From an uncultured Christensenella sp. (lineage in GTDB: Bacteria; Bacillota; Clostridia; Christensenellales; UBA1242), in contig CASFMG010000113.1 in assembly GCA_949295755.1 (NCBI GenBank), positions 1 to 8,494 on the forward strand: a DNA stretch of 8,494 bases, read 5' to 3'. Shown here one piece after another: positions 5,403-8,494 of the stretch. The notes below the pieces were generated by a model that searched no databases, was not told where the DNA came from, and saw nothing but the letters and a program-made list of their open reading frames with translations. Position 1 is the first letter of the stretch; every line of letters starts with the position of its first letter. Made by a program: the position numbers and the translations under genes.

Positions 5403-5431
5403 TTGATAAAAAAGCCAAAATATTGTATAGT
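5403..5431 (+). promoter_or_regulatory. Sigma-A promoter of alaS
   Basis: TTGATA (5403-5408), exactly 17 bases, TATAGT (5426-5431). Expected start near 5438, giving a ~21-nt leader with the site AAAGGA (5447-5452), 6 bases before the ATG at 5459. The promoter lies within the terminator hairpin: the spacer covers the left arm and the -10 covers the loop. No T-box leader fits in this space. Confidence 0.65.
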
Positions 5432-5442
5432 ATTTTGGCTTT
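5411..5442 (+). terminator. Terminator hairpin after transglutaminase-like gene
   Basis: Bases 5411-5422 (AAAGCCAAAATA) pair perfectly with 5431-5442 over 12 bp with an 8-nt loop. On the plus strand the right arm ends GGCTTTATT, a moderate T-tail that would end the upstream transcript 54 bases after its stop codon. On the minus strand the tail (CTTTTTTATC) is stronger, though no minus-strand gene ends here. Confidence 0.7.
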
Positions 5443-5458
5443 ATTAAAAGGAAAAAAA

Positions 5459-7246
5459 ATGAAAAATATAACAAGCGAACAATTACGAAATTTATATATA
5501 GAATTTTTTAAATCAAAAGGTCATAAACAAATACAATCCGCATCAGTGATTCCAGAAAATGATCCAACGGTTTTGTTTACAACAGCAGGTATGCACCCAC
5601 TTGTGCCATATCTTCTTGGCGAAAAACATCCACAAGGGAGAAGACTTACAGATTTCCAAAAATGTATAAGAACAGGAGATATTGATGAAGTTGGAGATAG
5701 TTCTCATTGTACATTTTTTGAAATGCTAGGAAACTGGTCGCTTGGTGATTATTTTAAACAACAAATGATTCCTTGGAGTTATGAATTTTTAACAAGTGAA
5801 CAATATTTAGGAATAGACAAAAATAAAATTGCAGTTACAGTTTTTGCTGGAGATGAAACTGCACCAACAGATGAAGAAAGTGCAAAACTTTGGGAAAATT
5901 GTGGAATAAATAAAGATGATATTTATTTTTTACCTAAAAAGCATAATTGGTGGGGACCGGCAGGAACAACTGGACCTTGCGGACCGGACACCGAAATGTT
6001 TATAAAAGTCAAAGAAAAATGTTCAAAAGATTGTTCTCCTGCTTGTGATTGTGGCGCATTTTTGGAAATTTGGAATGATGTTTTTATGGCATATAATAAA
6101 CTTTCTGATGGAACATATGCCGAGTTGCAGCAAAAAAATGTTGACACAGGTATGGGATTAGAAAGAACTCTTTGTGTGTTAAACGGAAAAAAATCGGTTT
6201 TTGATACAGATTTGTTTGTTGATGCTCTTAAAAAATTGGAAGAATTGACAGGCAAAAAATACGAAAAAAATGCTAAGATAACAAAAGCATTTAGAGTTAT
6301 TTTAGACCACATAAGAACTTCTGTTTTTATGATAGGTGATGAAAAGGGTATTGTTCCAAGCAACGTTGATCAAGGTTATATTTTAAGAAGAATACTTAGA
6401 CGTGCAATTAGGTATGCACGACAAGTTGAACTTAAAGAAGATGGGCTTTTGGAAATTGCGAGAGTTTTTGTTAATAAATATAAAAATATATATCCGGAAT
6501 TAGAAACCAATAAAAACAAAATAGAAAATGAGATCGTAAAAGAGTATCAAAAATTTACAAGAACACTCGAAGCGGGTCTTAAAGAATTTGAAAAGACAAT
6601 AAAAAAACTAAATAGCGACACAATAGATGGTGTAACAGCATTTCATCTCTTTGACACTTTTGGATTTCCACTTGAAATAACGAAAGAACTTGCTCGTGAA
6701 AATAATTTAAAAGTGGACGAAGAAGGATATAAAAAAGCATTTGACGAACATCAAAAAAAATCTCGAGCAGGAAGTGAACAAAAGTTTGCTTGTGGTCTTG
6801 CAGATAATCAAGAAGCAACTACACATTTGCACACTGCAACACACTTGTTGCATGCTGCATTAAAAAAAGTTATATCAAACAACATTTGTCAAAAGGGTAG
6901 CAACATAACTGCTGAAAGATTGAGGTTTGATTTTAACTTGGAGCGTCCTTGCACAAAAGAAGAATTAGAAAAAGTTGAAAATTTGGTTAATGATATTATA
7001 AATCAAAATATTCCAGTTGTTATGAAAGAAATGACTATGGAACAAGCAAAAAAACAAGGATTTGTTGGACTGTTTACCAATAAGTATGGCGAAATTGTTA
7101 AAACTTATAGCATTGGAGATTTTTCAAAAGAAATATGTGGTGGTCCACACGCCAACTCAACAGGAGAATTAGGGCAGTTTAAAATCGTAAAGGAACAATC
7201 TTGCAGTGCGGGTATTAGAAGAATAAAAGCGATATTGATTATATAA
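5459..7246 (+). CDS. alaS: Alanyl-tRNA synthetase, compact form lacking C-Ala
   Basis: A 595-residue class II synthetase charging tRNA-Ala with alanine. The catalytic core (~1-240) shows TTAGMHPLVP (41-50), motif 2 CTFFEMLGNWSLGDYF (84-99), GPCGPDTEMF (172-181) and motif 3 GMGLERT (231-237). A Cys cluster C188/C192/C196/C198 sits in the core. The tRNA-recognition helices follow (~270-440). The editing domain carries the zinc ligands H458-x3-H462 (HTATHLLH) and C560-x3-H564 (CGGPH), needed to clear Ser/Gly-tRNA-Ala. The protein ends ten residues after SAGIRRI..., so the oligomerisation and C-Ala domains of ~870-residue enzymes are absent. The end is clean, with no frameshift, so it appears to be a genuine short form. 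The frame is open from 5423, but ATG 5459 is chosen for its ribosome binding site and fit to the family start. It could be the only AlaRS or a second copy beside a full-length one. Confidence 0.95.
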   Translation: MKNITSEQLRNLYIEFFKSKGHKQIQSASVIPENDPTVLFTTAGMHPLVPYLLGEKHPQGRRLTDFQKCIRTGDIDEVGDSSHCTFFEMLGNWSLGDYFKQQMIPWSYEFLTSEQYLGIDKNKIAVTVFAGDETAPTDEESAKLWENCGINKDDIYFLPKKHNWWGPAGTTGPCGPDTEMFIKVKEKCSKDCSPACDCGAFLEIWNDVFMAYNKLSDGTYAELQQKNVDTGMGLERTLCVLNGKKSVFDTDLFVDALKKLEELTGKKYEKNAKITKAFRVILDHIRTSVFMIGDEKGIVPSNVDQGYILRRILRRAIRYARQVELKEDGLLEIARVFVNKYKNIYPELETNKNKIENEIVKEYQKFTRTLEAGLKEFEKTIKKLNSDTIDGVTAFHLFDTFGFPLEITKELARENNLKVDEEGYKKAFDEHQKKSRAGSEQKFACGLADNQEATTHLHTATHLLHAALKKVISNNICQKGSNITAERLRFDFNLERPCTKEELEKVENLVNDIINQNIPVVMKEMTMEQAKKQGFVGLFTNKYGEIVKTYSIGDFSKEICGGPHANSTGELGQFKIVKEQSCSAGIRRIKAILII

Positions 7247-7496
7247 ATGTTAAGCGATGTTTTTGTTTGAAAATTATCACAATATATTTAACTGGTTATT
7301 TAAATAAAAAAACAACAAGTATAAAACTGTAAAAATAATCAAAACAATTGAAATATTACAACGTTCTTTTTGATTTAATTATATTAAAAGAATTTATAAA
7401 ATCATATTTATAGTATTTTTGAGTTTTGTAGATAGACATCAAATTAATTTTATTTTTAGTCTTTTTTCAAAAATATAACACAGTATTCCACAAGTA
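7247..7496. other. AT-rich intergenic spacer after alaS
   Basis: About 250 bases without a gene before the promoter of the next one. It is strongly A/T biased and rich in short A and T tracts. I see no ribosome binding site with a credible reading frame, no RNA gene fold and no convincing terminator for alaS. The best candidate, AGAC near 7433 against GTCTTTTTT near 7459, has only a 4-bp stem. Confidence 0.5.
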
Positions 7497-7525
7497 TTGA
7501 CTTTTTTAATTTATAGTGTTACTCT
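7497..7525 (+). promoter_or_regulatory. Promoter of the 7565 hypothetical gene
   Basis: TTGACT (7497-7502), 17-base spacer ending in TGT (7517-7519, extended -10), TACTCT (7520-7525). Expected start near 7532, giving a ~33-nt leader that carries the ribosome binding site. Confidence 0.6.
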
Positions 7526-7564
7526 ATTGACGATATTAAAAACAAAAGGGGTGAAGAGTAATAT

Positions 7565-8335
7565 ATGGAAGAAAATGAAACAAAAAAATTATTAACTCAA
7601 GAACAAATTAATAAAGCTTCGTTAATTGCAAATATTTATGCTATGATTAGTTGGAATGGAAAAACATATGATGAGGCAAAAGAAATTGTTGATGAAACAT
7701 TAAAATTATCAAATAATGATAGGAATTATGCATTAGAGAAACTTTATCAAACAACTTATGCGAAAGACTCAATTAATTCTGCGTTAGAGGGGATTAGTGA
7801 CAAACAAGATATTTTAAAAAATGGCAAAGATGAAAATAAATTCGATGCGGTAATAGACATACTAGAAAATATTCACAATAAATGGGTCGAAGTGAATGCT
7901 AAAAAAATAGATCGTGGAACACGAGAAAAAAGTGAAAAAATGTATTTTCAACATTTACCTTTGGAACTCATTGGTATAGAAGAAGTGGCAAAAGATGCAA
8001 TGTTTTTAGATCCATTTTTACAACAAGTAGGAATTGATATTGGAGAAATGGGAAAGAGCGAATACGATTCATTTAAACCATCAGATAATTTAAAATATGC
8101 TTATCAAAGAAAAGTAGAAAAATTTAAAAATTTATACGAAATTAAAACGGAAGAAAATATTAAAGCAAAATTGCCAAAAATAATAGAAGAATATAGTTTA
8201 CTTCATAAAACAAAAGATGAGTTGAATGAGATAAGACTTAAAACTCTTACTCAAAATTATGATATTTTAGCCGAATCAGTTAAATCGAAAATAGGAAAAG
8301 AAATGTTTCAAAACACTACACAAAGTGAATATTAA
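7565..8335 (+). CDS. Hypothetical helical protein, family not recognised
   Basis: I do not recognise this 256-residue protein. It is Lys/Glu-rich and, from its residue pattern, nearly all helical, with no signal peptide, membrane segment, Cys pair or nucleotide-binding motif. Residues 1-75 look like a small helical bundle (SLIANIYAMISWNGKTYDEA). Residues 125-165 hold the most hydrophobic, probably core, segment (MYFQHLPLELIGIEE... FLDPFLQQVGIDIGEMG). Residues 180-245 are charged heptad-like helices that could form a coiled coil. The ATG has AAGGGGTGA at 7546-7554, about 10 bases upstream, and a clear promoter, so the gene is probably expressed. It stands alone, with a possible insertion-sequence end starting about 20 bases after its stop codon; a 3' truncation by that insertion cannot be excluded. 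Confidence 0.7.
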   Translation: MEENETKKLLTQEQINKASLIANIYAMISWNGKTYDEAKEIVDETLKLSNNDRNYALEKLYQTTYAKDSINSALEGISDKQDILKNGKDENKFDAVIDILENIHNKWVEVNAKKIDRGTREKSEKMYFQHLPLELIGIEEVAKDAMFLDPFLQQVGIDIGEMGKSEYDSFKPSDNLKYAYQRKVEKFKNLYEIKTEENIKAKLPKIIEEYSLLHKTKDELNEIRLKTLTQNYDILAESVKSKIGKEMFQNTTQSEY

Positions 8336-8353
8336 TAAAAATCCACCAATCTA

Positions 8354-8378
8354 TGAAGTGAACCCCGAAGGGGTCACT
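8354..8378. mobile_element. Possible IS3-type end with UUCG-loop hairpin
   Basis: TGAAGTGAACCCC starts at 8354. A 5'-TG and a G/C patch of this kind are usual at IS3-family ends, and a transposase tail points towards it from the right. The same bases form a hairpin: AGTGA-A-CCC (8357-8365) with GGG-G-TCACT (8370-8378), with one A-G opposition. On the minus strand the loop is C(UUCG)G. There is no T-run on either side, so it is not a typical terminator. The other end of the element is outside the window. Confidence 0.4.
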
Positions 8379-8393
8379 CAAAAATAAAAACCA

Positions 8394-8494
8394 CTAGGAA
8401 GAAATTTTAGATTTCTTCCTATTTTTTAATCTCTTTGTATTGTAAAATTCTAGCCAATCTTCAACTATTGCTTGATATTCTTCTATACTTTTGA
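8394..8494 (-). CDS. Probable DDE transposase, C-terminal end (partial)
   Basis: The last 33 codons of a minus-strand gene that continues past the window's right edge; the stop TAG is at 8396-8394. The visible tail reads ...SIEEYQAIVEDWLEFYNTK followed by RLKNRKKSKISS. A helix ending W-L-E-F-Y-N-x-K-R is the usual C-terminal signature of integrase-core (rve) transposases such as IS3 OrfB (I/L-x-F/Y-Y-N-x-x-R). Family members normally continue with H/K-x-x-L-x-x-x-S-P; here a short basic tail encoded by the terminator hairpin replaces it, so the end may be degenerate. Too little is visible to name the IS or judge activity. Confidence 0.55.
   Translation of the reverse strand, partial: KSIEEYQAIVEDWLEFYNTKRLKNRKKSKISS
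8395..8427 (+). terminator. Bidirectional intrinsic terminator
   Basis: TAGGAAGAAAT (8395-8405) pairs perfectly with ATTTCTTCCTA (8411-8421) around TTTAG, followed by TTTTTT (8422-8427). It would end the hypothetical gene's transcript about 60 bases after its stop. On the minus strand TGGTTTTTATTTTTG follows the stem, so it can also end the transposase transcript, whose last codons overlap it. Confidence 0.75.

Noticed and set aside
5423..5458. Upstream ATG extending alaS by 12 residues
   Set aside because: It lies in the loop and right arm of the terminator hairpin and over the -10 box, lacks a ribosome binding site, and the added residues do not match the family N-terminus.

Overview
The window is AT-rich, low-GC DNA from a Firmicutes-type bacterium. 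Supporting signs are strong AGGAGG ribosome binding sites, sigma-A promoters (TTGACT/TATAAA, several with an extended TGn -10), short intrinsic terminators, the standard code (TAA/TAG stops, TGG for Trp) and a Gly-X-Y collagen-like protein of the kind found on spore and cell surfaces of Bacilli and Clostridia. An uncultured gut Clostridia-like lineage is my best guess; the sequence does not fix the taxon.

Layout. 1-286: an extended -10 promoter followed almost at once by an intrinsic terminator and an A/T hairpin, upstream of a complete tyrosine recombinase (287-1222). 1223-1456: a good sigma-A promoter and a ~180-nt structured leader ahead of a GNAT acetyltransferase (1457-1939). 1975-3081, minus strand: a probable operon of a PaaI-like hotdog thioesterase, dUTPase (dut) and tRNA-Arg(UCG), convergent with the acetyltransferase and closed by its own terminator. 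3082-3178: divergent promoters, one firing the thioesterase operon with virtually no leader, one driving a collagen-like gene (3179-3910) with a 27-bp tandem repeat array and its own terminator. 3991-5388: a transglutaminase-like protein with an intact Cys-His-Asp triad. 5389-5458: a 12-bp perfect hairpin with a sigma-A promoter embedded in it, leading to alaS (5459-7246), a compact alanyl-tRNA synthetase that stops after the editing domain. 7247-7564: a long, very AT-rich spacer with one promoter. 7565-8335: a helical protein I do not recognise. 8336-8494: a hairpin that may be an insertion-sequence end, a bidirectional terminator and the tail of a probable DDE transposase on the minus strand.

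How it fits together. Most genes are individually promoted housekeeping or accessory genes; only thioesterase-dut-tRNA looks like an operon. The pair worth attention is collagen-like protein plus transglutaminase-like protein: same strand, 80 bp apart, both without signal peptides. This would suit surface proteins assembled from the mother-cell cytoplasm during sporulation, but each has its own promoter and the functional link is inference. Two genes (thioesterase, transglutaminase-like) have -10 boxes placed so that their mRNAs should be leaderless. No CRISPR array, defence system or complete mobile element is visible.
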